From Streptomyces sennicomposti (GTDB lineage Bacteria; Actinomycetota; Actinomycetes; Streptomycetales; Streptomycetaceae), in NCBI RefSeq assembly GCF_019890635.1, contig NZ_JAIOAB010000008.1, positions 62,001 through 126,000 of the forward strand: DNA of 64,000 nt, read 5' to 3'. The stretch's first letter is position 1. Each line of letters opens with the position of its first letter. The notes under the pieces were generated by a model. That model saw only the letters and a list, made by a program, of their open reading frames with translations. It was not told where the DNA came from and made no database searches. The position numbers and the translations under genes are program-made. Of the stretch, positions 1 to 8,699 are shown piece by piece.

Positions 1-557
1 GCGCCCAGGGACCGGACGTGCGCGTGGTCGCGCGGCGCGGCCGTGGCCAGCACCCGCGCCCCGGCCCGCGCCGCGAACTCCACCAGCGCGCCGCCCACGT
101 TCCCGCCCGCACCGGCGACGAACACCGTCTCGCCCGGCCGCAGTCCGCCGTGCGCGAAGAGGGCCAGATGGGCGCTGGCCGCGGGGTGCAGCACGGCCAC
201 GGCGTCCGCCGGGCGCACCCCGGACGGCAGCCGGTACAGACGGTCGGCCGGCACCGTGGCCCGTTCGGCGGTCGGCCCCTGCCGCCCGTCGTGGCCGAGG
301 CTGTCGCACCACACGGCCTCGCCCGCCGCGAAACCGCACGCGGGGGAGGCCACGACCCCCACGAGATCGCGCCCGATGACGAAGGGGAAGGTCAGCGGCG
401 TACGGAACACCCCGGACCGTACGAACGTGTCCACCGGGTCCACTGCGGTCGCGAGCACGTCCACCAGCACCTCGCCGGGACCGGGCACGGGCGCGGGCAG
501 CTCGCCCCAGCGGATGACGCCGGGCGGGCCCAGTCGCTCGATGTACGCGGCACGCAT
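1..557 (-). CDS. MDR-family NADPH:quinone oxidoreductase-like protein (3' end outside window)
   Basis: Reading the minus strand from the ATG at 557 gives an open frame of 185 codons that runs off the left edge. It starts MRAAYIERLGPPGVIRW and carries the GroES-like N-domain (about residues 1-120: PVDTFVRSGVF, FVIGRDLVGVV), then the start of the Rossmann fold with the dinucleotide-binding motif VAGAGGNVGGAL. The GHE and Cys ligands of zinc alcohol dehydrogenases are absent, so it fits the zinc-free quinone reductase/zeta-crystallin branch of MDR enzymes, which reduce quinones or enones with NADPH in the cytoplasm. A GGAAG sequence about 10 bases upstream serves as ribosome site. It is divergent from the response regulator at 646, with an 88-bp shared control region. 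Substrate cannot be inferred. Confidence 0.85.
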   Translation of the reverse strand, partial: MRAAYIERLGPPGVIRWGELPAPVPGPGEVLVDVLATAVDPVDTFVRSGVFRTPLTFPFVIGRDLVGVVASPACGFAAGEAVWCDSLGHDGRQGPTAERATVPADRLYRLPSGVRPADAVAVLHPAASAHLALFAHGGLRPGETVFVAGAGGNVGGALVEFAARAGARVLATAAPRDHAHVRSLG

Positions 558-645
558 CGCCGTCAGTCTTCCACGCGGACCGACCCGCCACCACGGCGGC
601 GAGCCGGTGTGGCCCGGGCGCGGGCCGTTTGGTTGGCTGAGGGCC

Positions 646-1317
646 ATGACGCCGATCCGACTGCTCCTCGTGGACGACGACCCCCTGGTACGCGCCGGGC
701 TGTCCTTCATGCTGGGCGGCGCGGACGACATCGAGATCGTCGGCGAGGCGGCCGACGGCGCCGCCGCCGAGGACCAGGTCGAGCGCGTCCGGCCGGACGT
801 GGTCCTGATGGACGTCCGCATGCCCGGCGTGGACGGGCTGACGGCGACGCAGCGGCTGCGCGCCCGGCCCGAGCCGCCGCAGATCGTGGTCCTCACGACC
901 TTCCACGCCGACGAACAGGTGCTGCGGGCGCTGCGCGCCGGCGCCTCCGGTTTCCTGCTCAAGGACACCCCGCCCGCGCAGATCGTGGAGGCGGTGCGCC
1001 GGGTCGCGGCCGGCGACCCCGTGCTCTCGCCCGCCGTCACCCGCCAGCTGATGCGGCACGCGGCGGGCGGCGCGGCCGGGGACCGGCGCACCCGCGCGCG
1101 GGAGCGGGTCGCGGCGCTGGCCGAGCGGGAGCGCGAGGTCGCCCTGCGCGTGGGCCGGGGGCTGGCCAACGCGCAGATAGCGGCCGACCTGTTCATGAGC
1201 GTGCCCACCGTCAAGACGCACGTCTCGCGCATCCTCGCCAAGCTCTCCCTCGACAACCGCGTGCAGATCGCGCTCCTCGTCCACGACGCGGGCCTCCTCG
1301 ACGAGGACGCGTACTGA
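646..1317 (+). CDS. NarL/FixJ-family response regulator (orphan)
   Basis: A 223-residue two-domain regulator. The receiver domain begins MTPIRLLLVDDDPLVRAGL with an acidic DDD pocket at residues 10-12, phospho-acceptor Asp56 in VLMDVRMPGVDG, the switch Thr in VVLTTFH and the conserved Lys in GFLLKDTPP. A C-terminal LuxR-type helix-turn-helix follows (LAEREREVALRVGRGL ... SVPTVKTHVSRILAKL). Members are phosphorylated by a sensor kinase and then bind DNA as dimers. No kinase gene is adjacent here, so the partner is elsewhere, or just left of the MDR gene beyond the edge. The ATG at 646 places the start right at the receiver domain; the longer upstream frame has no homology. The stop is followed at once by a 15-bp tandem repeat. 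Confidence 0.9.
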   Translation: MTPIRLLLVDDDPLVRAGLSFMLGGADDIEIVGEAADGAAAEDQVERVRPDVVLMDVRMPGVDGLTATQRLRARPEPPQIVVLTTFHADEQVLRALRAGASGFLLKDTPPAQIVEAVRRVAAGDPVLSPAVTRQLMRHAAGGAAGDRRTRARERVAALAEREREVALRVGRGLANAQIAADLFMSVPTVKTHVSRILAKLSLDNRVQIALLVHDAGLLDEDAY

Positions 1318-1388
1318 CTTCCCGCGACCTGACTTCCCGCGACCTGGCTCCCCGCGACCTGACTTCCCGCGGCCTGGCTCCCCGCGAC
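1314..1388. repeat. 15-bp tandem repeat, five copies
   Basis: Five head-to-tail copies of a 15-mer (first copy CTGACTTCCCGCGAC) start inside the last codons of the response regulator and run 70 bases downstream. Copies 3 and 5 share the variant CTGGCTCCCCGCGAC. A nonamer GACGCGTAC from the 3' end of the gene reappears just after the array, which suggests local slippage or duplication. No hairpin typical of a terminator is evident. Confidence 0.85.
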
Positions 1389-1477
1389 GGGGACGCGTAC
1401 CTCCTCGGCGGGGACAAGCACTGACCTCCCCCGGCGGGGACGCGGACCGCACCGACCCCTCGTGACAGGTACGCGTC

Positions 1478-2530
1478 CTACTCCGGAGCCGAGTCCGCCC
1501 GGCTGGGCCCGGTCTCCGGCCGGTCCGGGGCGTCCGGGATCTCCGCCAGGGACACCGGCCGGTGCTCGCGGCGGGAGAGCTCGCAGGCCTCCGCGATGCG
1601 CAGGGCCCGCAGCGCCTCGCGGCCGTCGCACGGGTTGGCCCGCTCGCCGCGCACCACCTCCACGAACGCGCACAGCTCGGCCTCGTACGCCGGCCCGAAC
1701 CGCTCCAGGAACCCGGTCCACGGCTTGTCGGCGGCCGGCGGCCCGGTCGGTTCGGTGGACGCGATCGGCGTGCGGTCGTCCAGGCCGACGACGATCTGGT
1801 CCAGCTCCCCGGCCAGCTCCATGCGGACGTCGTAGCCCGCGCCGTTCAGCCGGGTCGCCGTGGCCGTGACCAGGGCGCCGTCGGCGAGGGTGAGCACCGC
1901 GGCGGCCGTGTCCAGGTCGCCGGCGTCGCGGAACATCGCCGGACCGGCGTCCGACCCGGCGGCGTACACGTCGACCACCTCGCGCCCGGTCACCCAGCGC
2001 ACCATGTCGAAGTCGTGGATCAGGGTGTCCCGGAACAGTCCGCCGGACAGCGGCAGCCAGCCGGCCGGCGGCGGTTCCCGGTCGGAGGTGAGCGACCGGA
2101 CGGTGTGCAGCCGGCCCAGCCGCCCCGCGAGCACGGCCTCCCGCGCACCCGCGTACCCCTTGTCGAAGCGGCGCTGGAAGCCCATCTGGAGGACCGTGCC
2201 CGCCCGGTCCACCTCGGCGAGCGCCTGGAGCGTGCCGGGCAGGTCCAGGGCGATCGGCTTCTCGCAGAACACCGGCAGTCCCGAGCGGGCCGCCCGGCCG
2301 ATCAGTTCGGCGTGCGCCGACGTCGCCGTGGTGATCACGACCGCGTCCACGCCCCAGGCGAAGATCTCGTCCACTCCCGGCGCCGCCGTCTCGCCGAGCC
2401 GCAGCGCCAGCTCCTGCGCCCGTGCCGGATCGGCGTCCGTGAGGATCAAGGAGCCGACCTCGCGATGACGGCTGAGCGTCCTCGCATGGAAAGTGCCGAT
2501 ACGGCCCGTACCGATGACCCCGATGCGCAT
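1478..2530 (-). CDS. Gfo/Idh/MocA-family oxidoreductase, inositol 2-dehydrogenase-like
   Basis: 350 residues when started at the ATG at 2530, immediately before the Rossmann motif MRIGVIGTGRIGTFHARTL. The family lysine motif CEKPIALDL (about residue 95) and the catalytic GGLFRDTLIHDFDMVRW segment (about 170-185) are present; this form resembles myo-inositol dehydrogenases. The predicted reaction is NAD(P)-dependent oxidation of a cyclic polyol or sugar in the cytoplasm. It is divergent from the GntR regulator, and the 103-bp spacer holds an inverted repeat that recurs before the ABC transporter genes, so the enzyme probably acts on the imported substrate. Substrate identity (inositol, sugar or derivative) is inferred, not shown. 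Confidence 0.85.
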   Translation of the reverse strand: MRIGVIGTGRIGTFHARTLSRHREVGSLILTDADPARAQELALRLGETAAPGVDEIFAWGVDAVVITTATSAHAELIGRAARSGLPVFCEKPIALDLPGTLQALAEVDRAGTVLQMGFQRRFDKGYAGAREAVLAGRLGRLHTVRSLTSDREPPPAGWLPLSGGLFRDTLIHDFDMVRWVTGREVVDVYAAGSDAGPAMFRDAGDLDTAAAVLTLADGALVTATATRLNGAGYDVRMELAGELDQIVVGLDDRTPIASTEPTGPPAADKPWTGFLERFGPAYEAELCAFVEVVRGERANPCDGREALRALRIAEACELSRREHRPVSLAEIPDAPDRPETGPSRADSAPE

Positions 2531-2572
2531 GGCAACAAGGTGGGGGCGAAGACCGGACGCTGTCAATCCTTA

Positions 2573-2582
2573 TGTCAGGACA
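2573..2582. promoter_or_regulatory. Candidate GntR operator, copy 1 (TGTCAGGACA)
   Basis: Imperfect palindrome TGTC-AG-GACA in the spacer between the divergent dehydrogenase and GntR genes, 61 bases before the GntR start. The same ten bases occur in inverted orientation at 3521-3530 upstream of the ABC transporter operon. Position and recurrence fit an operator of the adjacent regulator; binding is inferred. Confidence 0.55.
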
Positions 2583-2633
2583 ATCGGACTACACGACTTC
2601 CCGTCAACCTGCCACCGGACTACCCTCGGGGCC

Positions 2634-3398
2634 GTGCCGAAACCACAAGCGGACCCGACCGCCTCCCTCGGGCTCCGGGTCGACCGGGGCTCCCCGGTGC
2701 CGCTGTACTTCCAGCTGGCGCAGCAACTGGAGGCGGCGATCGAGGAGGGCGCCCTGAGCCCCGGCAGCCTGCTCGGCAACGAGATCGAGCTGGCCGCCCG
2801 CCTCGGTCTGTCCCGGCCCACCGTCCGCCAGGCCATCCAGTCGCTCGTGGACAAAGGGCTGCTGGTGCGCCGCCGCGGGGTCGGCACCCAGGTGGTGCAC
2901 AGCCAGGTCAGACGCCCCCTGGAGCTGAGCAGCCTCTACGACGACCTGGAGGCCGCCGGGCAGCGGCCCACCAGCCTGGTCCTGGTGAACACGCTGGTGC
3001 CGGCCGACGCCGAGCTGGCGGCCGTGCTCGGAGTGGCCGAGGGCGACGACGTGCACCGCGTCGAACGGCTCCGGCTCGCGCACGGCGAACCGCTGGCGTA
3101 CCTGGTCAACCATCTGCCGACCGGTCTGCTCGACCTGGACACGGGCCGGCTGGAGACCACCGGTCTGTACCGGCTGCTGCGCTCCGCCGGGATCACCCTG
3201 CACAGCGCCCGCCAGTCGATCGGCGCCCGCGCCGCCGCCCCCGCCGAGGCGGAGCGGCTCGACGAGCCGGAGGGCGCCCCGCTGCTCACCATGGAACGCG
3301 TCACCTACGACGACACCGGCCGCGCGGTCGAATCCGGCGCCCACACCTACCGGCCGTCGCGCTATTCCTTCGATTTTCAGCTCCTCGCGCGCTCCTGA
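2634..3398 (+). CDS. GntR/HutC-family transcriptional regulator
   Basis: 254 residues from the GTG at 2634. The N-terminal winged helix-turn-helix (about residues 20-85: PLYFQLAQQLEAAIEEG ... LAARLGLSRPTVRQAIQSLV ... GVGTQV) is followed by a UTRA-type ligand domain (about 105-250, ending YSFDFQLLARS), which in HutC-subfamily proteins binds a small metabolite and releases DNA. It sits between the divergent dehydrogenase gene and the co-directional CUT2 transporter, the usual place for a local repressor of uptake and catabolism. Candidate operators lie at 2573 and 3521. A longer in-frame ATG upstream would add non-homologous residues across the control region and is rejected. Confidence 0.88.
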   Translation: MPKPQADPTASLGLRVDRGSPVPLYFQLAQQLEAAIEEGALSPGSLLGNEIELAARLGLSRPTVRQAIQSLVDKGLLVRRRGVGTQVVHSQVRRPLELSSLYDDLEAAGQRPTSLVLVNTLVPADAELAAVLGVAEGDDVHRVERLRLAHGEPLAYLVNHLPTGLLDLDTGRLETTGLYRLLRSAGITLHSARQSIGARAAAPAEAERLDEPEGAPLLTMERVTYDDTGRAVESGAHTYRPSRYSFDFQLLARS

Positions 3399-3520
3399 CC
3401 GGGGCGCGCCCGGTTCTCCGCGGGCACCTGGCCCGGGCCGCAACTCCTCGCGCGCTGCCGGACGTTGCGCACACCGAGCCGCGTGGCACCCGCCGCGCCC
3501 CATCGCCGTCCACGTCACGA

Positions 3521-3530
3521 TGTCCTGACA
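3521..3530. promoter_or_regulatory. Candidate GntR operator, copy 2 (TGTCCTGACA)
   Basis: Exact reverse complement of the element at 2573-2582. It lies in the 258-bp spacer before the transporter operon, about 50 bases upstream of a GATAAT hexamer at 3581-3586 that may be the -10 box. No good -35 box is seen at the normal distance. Confidence 0.55.
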
Positions 3531-3656
3531 AGCGAAGACGCCGCGGCTCCCCGCCGACGACCTCTTCCGCGTTCGTGTTCGATAATGGGAGGTTGGGGCC
3601 TGATGGATTTCCATCGGCCCCGCACGTACGTTCGAAGACGAGAAGGGCACGGCCTC

Positions 3657-4661
3657 GTGGCACGGTTTCCAACCTGGGCAGTCATCGCGCTCGCAGGGGC
3701 ACTGTCGTTGTCCCTGGCGGGGTGCAGCAGCACCGGCGGCAAGCGGGCGGAGGACGCCCGCAAGGCCGCGGCCGCCCAGGGCAGGTCGGCGGTGAACACC
3801 CCCCGCTGGACCTTCGCGATGATCACCCACTCCGGTGACGGCGACACCTTCTGGGACATCGTGCAGAGCGGCGCCAAGCAGGCCGCGATCAAGGACAACA
3901 TCAACTTCCTGTACTCGCACGACGACGAGGCCCAGCAGCAGGCGCAGCTCGTGGACGCGGCGGTGGACAAGAAGGTCGACGCCATCATCGTCACCCTCGC
4001 CAAGCCCGACGCGATGAAGGCCGCCGTCGCCCGCGCCGAGAAGGCCGGCATCCCGGTGATCACGGTGAACTCCGGCTCCGCCGAGTCCAAGGCCTTCGGC
4101 GCCCTCACCCACGTCGGCCAGGACGAGACCGTCGCCGGTGAGGCCGTCGGCGACGAGCTGACCAAGCGCGGCAAGAAGAAGGCCCTGTGCGTCCTGCACG
4201 AGCAGGGCAACGTCGGCCACGAGCAGCGCTGCGCCGGCGTCGCCAAGACCTTCGACGGCAAGGTGGAGAACCTGTACGTCAACGGCACCAACATGCCCGA
4301 CGTGCAGTCCGCCATCGGGGCCAAGCTCCAGGCCGACAAGTCCGTCGACGCGGTCGTCACGCTCGGCGCCCCCTACGCCGACACCGCCGTGAAGGCGAAG
4401 ACGGACGCGGGCAGCAAGGCCGAGATCGACACCTTCGACCTCAACGCCAAGGTCGCCGGCGAGCTGAAGGACGGCACCCTCGGCTTCGCCGTCGACCAGC
4501 AGCCCTACCTCCAGGGCTACGAGGCTGTCGACCTGCTGTGGCTCTACAAGTACAACGGCGACGTCCTCGGCGGCGGCCGGCCGGTGCTCACCGGCCCGCA
4601 GATCGTCACCAAGGACCAGGCGGCCGCCCTCCAGGAGTACGCGGAGCGGGGCACCCGATGA
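3657..4661 (+). CDS. CUT2-type sugar ABC transporter, substrate-binding lipoprotein
   Basis: 334 residues from GTG 3657, with AGAAGG placed about nine bases before it. The signal sequence [20 protein letters not shown] is followed by the lipobox LAGC with the lipidated Cys at residue 23. The mature part is a periplasmic-binding type I fold (about residues 50-330: [57 protein letters not shown]), the same group as ribose, inositol and xylose binders. The permease start codon overlaps its stop. An upstream in-frame ATG at 3603 would put a charged stretch before the signal peptide and is less likely. The ligand is not deducible; the neighbouring inositol-dehydrogenase-like enzyme and ROK kinase point to a sugar or polyol. 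Confidence 0.9.
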   Translation: MARFPTWAVIALAGALSLSLAGCSSTGGKRAEDARKAAAAQGRSAVNTPRWTFAMITHSGDGDTFWDIVQSGAKQAAIKDNINFLYSHDDEAQQQAQLVDAAVDKKVDAIIVTLAKPDAMKAAVARAEKAGIPVITVNSGSAESKAFGALTHVGQDETVAGEAVGDELTKRGKKKALCVLHEQGNVGHEQRCAGVAKTFDGKVENLYVNGTNMPDVQSAIGAKLQADKSVDAVVTLGAPYADTAVKAKTDAGSKAEIDTFDLNAKVAGELKDGTLGFAVDQQPYLQGYEAVDLLWLYKYNGDVLGGGRPVLTGPQIVTKDQAAALQEYAERGTR

Positions 4662-5707
4662 GCACCACCACCGGCAGCGCCGGGACCGGCGCCGACGAGC
4701 GCGCCCCGCACGGCTCGCCGCTGCACAAACTGCTGTCCAGACCCGAACTCGGCTCGGTCGTCGGCGCCGTCGCCGTCCTGGTCTTCTTCGCCTTCGCCGC
4801 CGACGGGTTCCTGCGCGCCTCCAGCCTGAGCACCGTCCTGTACGCGTCCTCCACCATCGGCATCATGGCCGTGCCGGTCGCGCTGCTGATGATCGGCGGC
4901 GAGTTCGACCTGTCCGCCGGCGTCATGGTGACGTCCTCCGCGCTGATCTCCTCGATGTTCAGCTACCAGATGACGGCCGACGTCTGGGTCGGCGTCGGCG
5001 TCTCCCTGCTCGTCACGCTGGCCATCGGCGCGTTCAACGGCTTCATGCTCACCCGCACCAAGCTCCCCAGCTTCATCATCACGCTGGGCACCTTCCTGAT
5101 GCTGACCGGCATGAACCTCGGCTTCACCAAGCTGATCGACGGCACCGTCTCCACCAAGACGATCGGCGACATGGAGGGCTTCCCGGCCGCCCACGCCGTC
5201 TTCGCCTCCACCATCGGCATCGGCGGCGTCGACTTCAAGGTCACCATCCTGTGGTGGCTGGGCCTGGTCCTCCTCGCCTCCTGGATCCTGCTGCGCACCC
5301 GCACCGGCAACTGGATCTTCGCCGTCGGCGGCAACCAGGAGGCGGCCCGCGCGGTGGGCGTCCCGGTCGTCCGGACCAAGATCGGCCTCTACATGGGCGT
5401 GGCCTTCGGCGCCTGGATCTCCGGCCAGCACCTGCTGTTCTCCTTCGACGCCGTGCAGTCCGGCGAGGGCGTCGGCAACGAGCTGATCTACATCATCGCG
5501 GCCGTCATCGGCGGCTGCCTGATCACCGGCGGCTACGGCAGCGCCGTCGGCTCGGCCGTCGGCGCGCTCCTGTTCGGCATGGTCAGCAAGGGCATCGTCT
5601 TCGCCGAGTGGAACCCCGACTGGTTCAAGTTCTTCCTCGGAGCGATGCTGCTCCTCGCGACCCTGCTCAACGCCTGGGTCCGCAAGCGGGCGGAGGCCGC
5701 CAAGTGA
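4658..5707 (+). CDS. CUT2-type sugar ABC transporter permease
   Basis: 349 residues; the ATG at 4658 overlaps the lipoprotein stop as ATGA. About ten hydrophobic helices match the BPD_transp_2 (RbsC/FrcC-like) family. The family signature around [12 protein letters not shown] and the cytoplasmic coupling stretch [17 protein letters not shown] (about residue 230) are visible, as is [23 protein letters not shown]2 permeases act as homodimers in the plasma membrane with the lipoprotein outside and the ATPase inside. The next gene overlaps by GTGA, so translation is probably coupled. Confidence 0.92.
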   Translation: MSTTTGSAGTGADERAPHGSPLHKLLSRPELGSVVGAVAVLVFFAFAADGFLRASSLSTVLYASSTIGIMAVPVALLMIGGEFDLSAGVMVTSSALISSMFSYQMTADVWVGVGVSLLVTLAIGAFNGFMLTRTKLPSFIITLGTFLMLTGMNLGFTKLIDGTVSTKTIGDMEGFPAAHAVFASTIGIGGVDFKVTILWWLGLVLLASWILLRTRTGNWIFAVGGNQEAARAVGVPVVRTKIGLYMGVAFGAWISGQHLLFSFDAVQSGEGVGNELIYIIAAVIGGCLITGGYGSAVGSAVGALLFGMVSKGIVFAEWNPDWFKFFLGAMLLLATLLNAWVRKRAEAAK

Positions 5708-6495
5708 CGCAGACCGAAGCACGTACGGCGCTCGTGGAGCTGTCCGACGTCAGCAAGCACTACGGCACCGTCCGCGCCCTGGAGGGCGTCTCCCTGGAGG
5801 TGCACGCCGGGGAGATCACCTGCGTCCTGGGCGACAACGGCGCCGGCAAGTCCACCCTGATCAAGATCATCGCGGGACTGCACCGGCACGACGGCGGCAC
5901 CCTGCGCATCGAGGGCGAGGAGACCCGGCTCTCCTCCCCGCGCGAGGCCCTGGACCGGGGCATCGCCACCGTCTACCAGGACCTGGCCGTCGTGGGTCTG
6001 ATGCCGGTGTGGCGCAACTTCTTCCTCGGCTCCGAGCCCACCAAGGGCGCCGGGCCCTTCAAGCGCATGGACGTCGACCTCATGCGCCGCACCACGCACG
6101 AGGCGCTGCTGCGCATGGGCATCGACCTCAGGGACGTCGACCAGCCCATCGGCACCCTGTCCGGCGGCGAACGCCAGTGCGTGGCCATCGCCCGCGCCGT
6201 CCACTTCGGCGCCAGGGTCCTCGTCCTGGACGAGCCCACCGCCGCGCTCGGCGTCAAGCAGTCCGGCGTGGTCCTGAAGTACGTGGCCGCGGCCCGCGAC
6301 CAGGGCCTCGGCGTCGTCCTCATCACCCACAACCCGCACCACGCGTACCTGGTGGGCGACCGCTTCGTCCTGCTGCGGCGGGGCGCGATGGCGGGCAACC
6401 ACACCCGCGACGGCATCACCCTGGACGAGCTGACCAAGCAGATGGCGGGCGGCGCGGACCTGGACGCGCTGGTCCACGAACTGAAGCGCGGCTGA
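5704..6495 (+). CDS. Sugar ABC transporter ATP-binding protein (single ABC domain)
   Basis: 263 residues from a GTG that overlaps the permease stop. It contains Walker [11 protein letters not shown]-loop VYQDLAVVG, signature LSGGERQ, Walker [13 protein letters not shown] and the switch His in VVLITHN. Only one nucleotide-binding domain is present, so it resembles FrcA-type ATPases rather than the double-domain RbsA/XylG type usual for CUT2 systems. It energizes the transporter in this operon. The gene is followed by a 341-bp repeat-bearing spacer before the ROK kinase. Confidence 0.92.
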   Translation: MTQTEARTALVELSDVSKHYGTVRALEGVSLEVHAGEITCVLGDNGAGKSTLIKIIAGLHRHDGGTLRIEGEETRLSSPREALDRGIATVYQDLAVVGLMPVWRNFFLGSEPTKGAGPFKRMDVDLMRRTTHEALLRMGIDLRDVDQPIGTLSGGERQCVAIARAVHFGARVLVLDEPTAALGVKQSGVVLKYVAAARDQGLGVVLITHNPHHAYLVGDRFVLLRRGAMAGNHTRDGITLDELTKQMAGGADLDALVHELKRG

Positions 6496-6836
6496 GGGAC
6501 GCGGTCGCCGTCCGGCGGCTCACACGACGGCTCACACGACGGCTCACGCGTCGGCCCACTCGGCAGCCCGCGCGCGGGCGGCGTCGTGAGGCACGCGCGC
6601 GTGCGGGGCAGTGAGGCTTCGGGTACGCGCGCGTACGGCGCCGTGCGGCCGTCGGCACGCGTGCGTGCGGTGCCCCGGCGTACGGCGCCGGTCACGCGGC
6701 GTGTGCCCGTCCGGCGCCCGGCATGTGGCGTTCGGCACGCGGCGTGCCGTATTCCCGGCCGCGTCCGGCAACGATCGCGTCCCCTTTCCCGTCCCCGGCA
6801 ACACCCCTACCGCCGGTGAGGCAGAATCGACCAACG
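6496..6836. other. 341-bp intergenic region between ABC ATPase and ROK kinase
   Basis: No gene is supported here. The first 60 bases hold the 12-bp repeat; the middle (about 6590-6750) is a run of overlapping CGCGCG/GTGCGG/GGCGCC-type words with many short complementary arms and could fold, but no single clean terminator stands out. The last 80 bases are less GC-biased and probably carry the kinase promoter and ribosome site (GGTGAGG, 15-20 bases before ATG). Confidence 0.6.
6516..6551. repeat. 12-bp tandem repeat, three copies
   Basis: CGGCTCACACGA occurs twice head to tail and a third copy ends CGCGT, just 20 bases after the ABC ATPase stop. In the ATPase frame the block would add serial LTRR units past the stop codon. 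No terminator-like hairpin was found in it. Confidence 0.8.
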
Positions 6837-7985
6837 ATGAGCACCTACCGCGACCTCACGGCCCCCATCGGCTCCCGCAGAGCCACGGTCCTGCGCACCG
6901 TGGGCACCCGGGAGCGCCGTTCGCACCTCACGGCGCCCCGTGTGCCCACGGTCGGCATCGACATCGGCGGCACCAAGGTGATGGCGGGCGTCGTGGACGC
7001 CGACGGCAACATCCTGGAGCGGCTGCGCACGGAGACCCCGGACAAGTCCAAGAGCCCCAAGGTCGTCGAGGACACCATCGTCGAACTGGTCCTGGACCTC
7101 TCCGACCGGCACGACGTGCACGCGGTCGGCATCGGCGCGGCAGGCTGGGTCGACGCCGACCGCAACCGCGTCCTGTTCGCGCCCCACCTGTCCTGGCGCA
7201 ACGAGCCGCTGCGCGACCGCATCGCCGGCCGCCTCGCGGTCCCCGTCCTGGTCGACAACGACGCCAACACCGCCGCCTGGGCCGAGTGGCGCTTCGGCGC
7301 CGGGCGCGGCGAGGACCACCTGGTCATGATCACGCTGGGTACGGGCATCGGCGGCGCGATCCTGGAGGACGGCCAGGTCAAGCGCGGCAAGTACGGCGTC
7401 GCCGGCGAGTTCGGCCATATGCAGGTGGTGCCCGGCGGCCACCGCTGCCCGTGCGGCAACCGCGGCTGCTGGGAGCAGTACAGCTCCGGCAACGCCCTGG
7501 TCCGCGAGGCCCGCGAGCTGGCCGCGGCCGACTCCCCGGTCGCCTACGGCATCATCGAGCACGTCAAGGGCAGCATCGGCGACATCACCGGCCCGATGAT
7601 CACCGAGCTGGCCCGCGAGGGCGACGCCATGTGCGTCGAACTGCTCCAGGACATCGGCCAGTGGCTCGGCGTCGGCATCGCCAACCTCGCCGCCGCCCTC
7701 GACCCGTCCTGCTTCGTCATCGGCGGCGGCGTCTCGGCCGCCGACGACCTTCTGATCGGCCCCGCGCGGGACGCCTTCAAACGCCACCTCACCGGCCGCG
7801 GCTACCGCCCCGAGGCCCGGATCGTCCGCGCCCAGCTCGGCCCGGAGGCCGGCATGGTCGGCGCCGCCGACCTGGCCCGGCTGGTCGCCCGCCGGTTCCG
7901 GCGCGCCAACCGCCGCCGGGTGGAGCGTCACGAGCGCTACGAGCGGTACGCGGAGGCCCGGCGCACCGCCGGGGAGGCGCGATGA
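6837..7985 (+). CDS. ROK-family sugar kinase (glucokinase-like)
   Basis: 382 residues. The ROK core starts near residue 38 with the phosphate-1 motif VGIDIGGTKVMAG, then GIGAAGWVD, the catalytic Asp in VLVDNDANTAAWAEW, the GTGIGG phosphate-2 loop, the zinc ligands in GEFGHMQVVPGG and CPCGNRGCWEQYSSG, and the adenosine loop FVIGGGVS. These enzymes phosphorylate glucose or related hexoses with ATP. A 35-residue basic leader (RRATVLRTVGTRERRS) precedes the domain; it is not a helix-turn-helix, so this is a kinase rather than a ROK repressor. Its place after the CUT2 transporter suggests phosphorylation of the imported sugar. The next ORF overlaps its stop by ATGA. Confidence 0.9.
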   Translation: MSTYRDLTAPIGSRRATVLRTVGTRERRSHLTAPRVPTVGIDIGGTKVMAGVVDADGNILERLRTETPDKSKSPKVVEDTIVELVLDLSDRHDVHAVGIGAAGWVDADRNRVLFAPHLSWRNEPLRDRIAGRLAVPVLVDNDANTAAWAEWRFGAGRGEDHLVMITLGTGIGGAILEDGQVKRGKYGVAGEFGHMQVVPGGHRCPCGNRGCWEQYSSGNALVREARELAAADSPVAYGIIEHVKGSIGDITGPMITELAREGDAMCVELLQDIGQWLGVGIANLAAALDPSCFVIGGGVSAADDLLIGPARDAFKRHLTGRGYRPEARIVRAQLGPEAGMVGAADLARLVARRFRRANRRRVERHERYERYAEARRTAGEAR

Positions 7986-8566
7986 CGATGTCGCTGCCGC
8001 GGCAGACGGCGTCCCCGCACCAGCCGGCGCCCCGGCGGGTCGAGACCCGCCGGCAGCGCAACCGGCGCCGGGCCATCACGCTGATCACCATCGTGCTGCT
8101 CATCGGCGTACCGGCCGGCTATCTGCTGTGGTGCGCCCACCAGAGCCGCAGCAGCGGCCGGGACAAGGCCGCCAAGTACGCGGCGACCGGACTCACCCCG
8201 ACCTACCCGGCCAAGGTGCAGCGCCGCCTCTACCAGGTGCCGGTGCCGCACCCCGCCGACCGGCTCGCCTCCTACGAGACGAACAACTGGCGCACCAGCC
8301 GCCTCTACGTCCAGTTCCGCACCACCCAGGCCGGCCTCGACACCTTCCTGGACGCCATGGGCGTCAAGCGGAGCGATCTCAAGAAGGGCGCCGTCACCTT
8401 CAGCGCCCGCGACCGCCAGGTCACCGGCTGGAACTTCCAGGGCCCCGGTGCGTGGTGGGGCCTCAGCCACAGCCAGAAGAACCCCGCCCCCAGCCAGGAC
8501 GTGATGGTCAACCTCGCCGACCCGGTCCTGCCGATGGTCTACGTCGTCTCGCGCACCGTGCCGTAG
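7982..8566 (+). CDS. Small single-pass membrane protein of unknown function
   Basis: 194 residues; the start overlaps the ROK kinase stop. After a proline-rich, strongly basic N-terminus (RRVETRRQRNRRR) there is one membrane helix (about residues 30-50, AITLITIVLLIGVPAGYLL), then a 140-residue extracytoplasmic part without recognizable catalytic motifs (NNWRTSRLYVQFRTT, VTFSARDRQVTGWNFQGPG). The topology is type II by the positive-inside rule. I recognise no named family. Translational coupling to the sugar kinase suggests co-expression, not function. Confidence 0.7.
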   Translation: MTMSLPRQTASPHQPAPRRVETRRQRNRRRAITLITIVLLIGVPAGYLLWCAHQSRSSGRDKAAKYAATGLTPTYPAKVQRRLYQVPVPHPADRLASYETNNWRTSRLYVQFRTTQAGLDTFLDAMGVKRSDLKKGAVTFSARDRQVTGWNFQGPGAWWGLSHSQKNPAPSQDVMVNLADPVLPMVYVVSRTVP

Positions 8567-8621
8567 CCGGCGGCCCGCCGCGCGGGCCGTACGGCCGGCC
8601 GTGGACCGCCGCCGGAGCCGA

Positions 8622-8644
8622 TTGTCAGACCCCGCCCGTAGAGT
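8622..8644 (+). promoter_or_regulatory. RecA-NDp/PafBC-type DNA-damage promoter before the SNF2 helicase
   Basis: The sequence TTGTCAGAC, eight bases, then TAGAGT matches every fixed position of the LexA-independent DNA-damage promoter consensus tTGTCRgtg-N8-TAnnnT (only the weaker gtg part differs, as gac). It ends 55 bases before the helicase start, leaving room for a transcription start near 8651. An inverted repeat AGTCG-N4-CGACT (8642-8655) overlaps the -10 box and might bind a further factor. Confidence 0.7.
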
Positions 8645-8699
8645 CGAAGACGACTGACTCGACCAGCGAGCGAGCGGAAGACGGCAGGAGGTGACAGGG

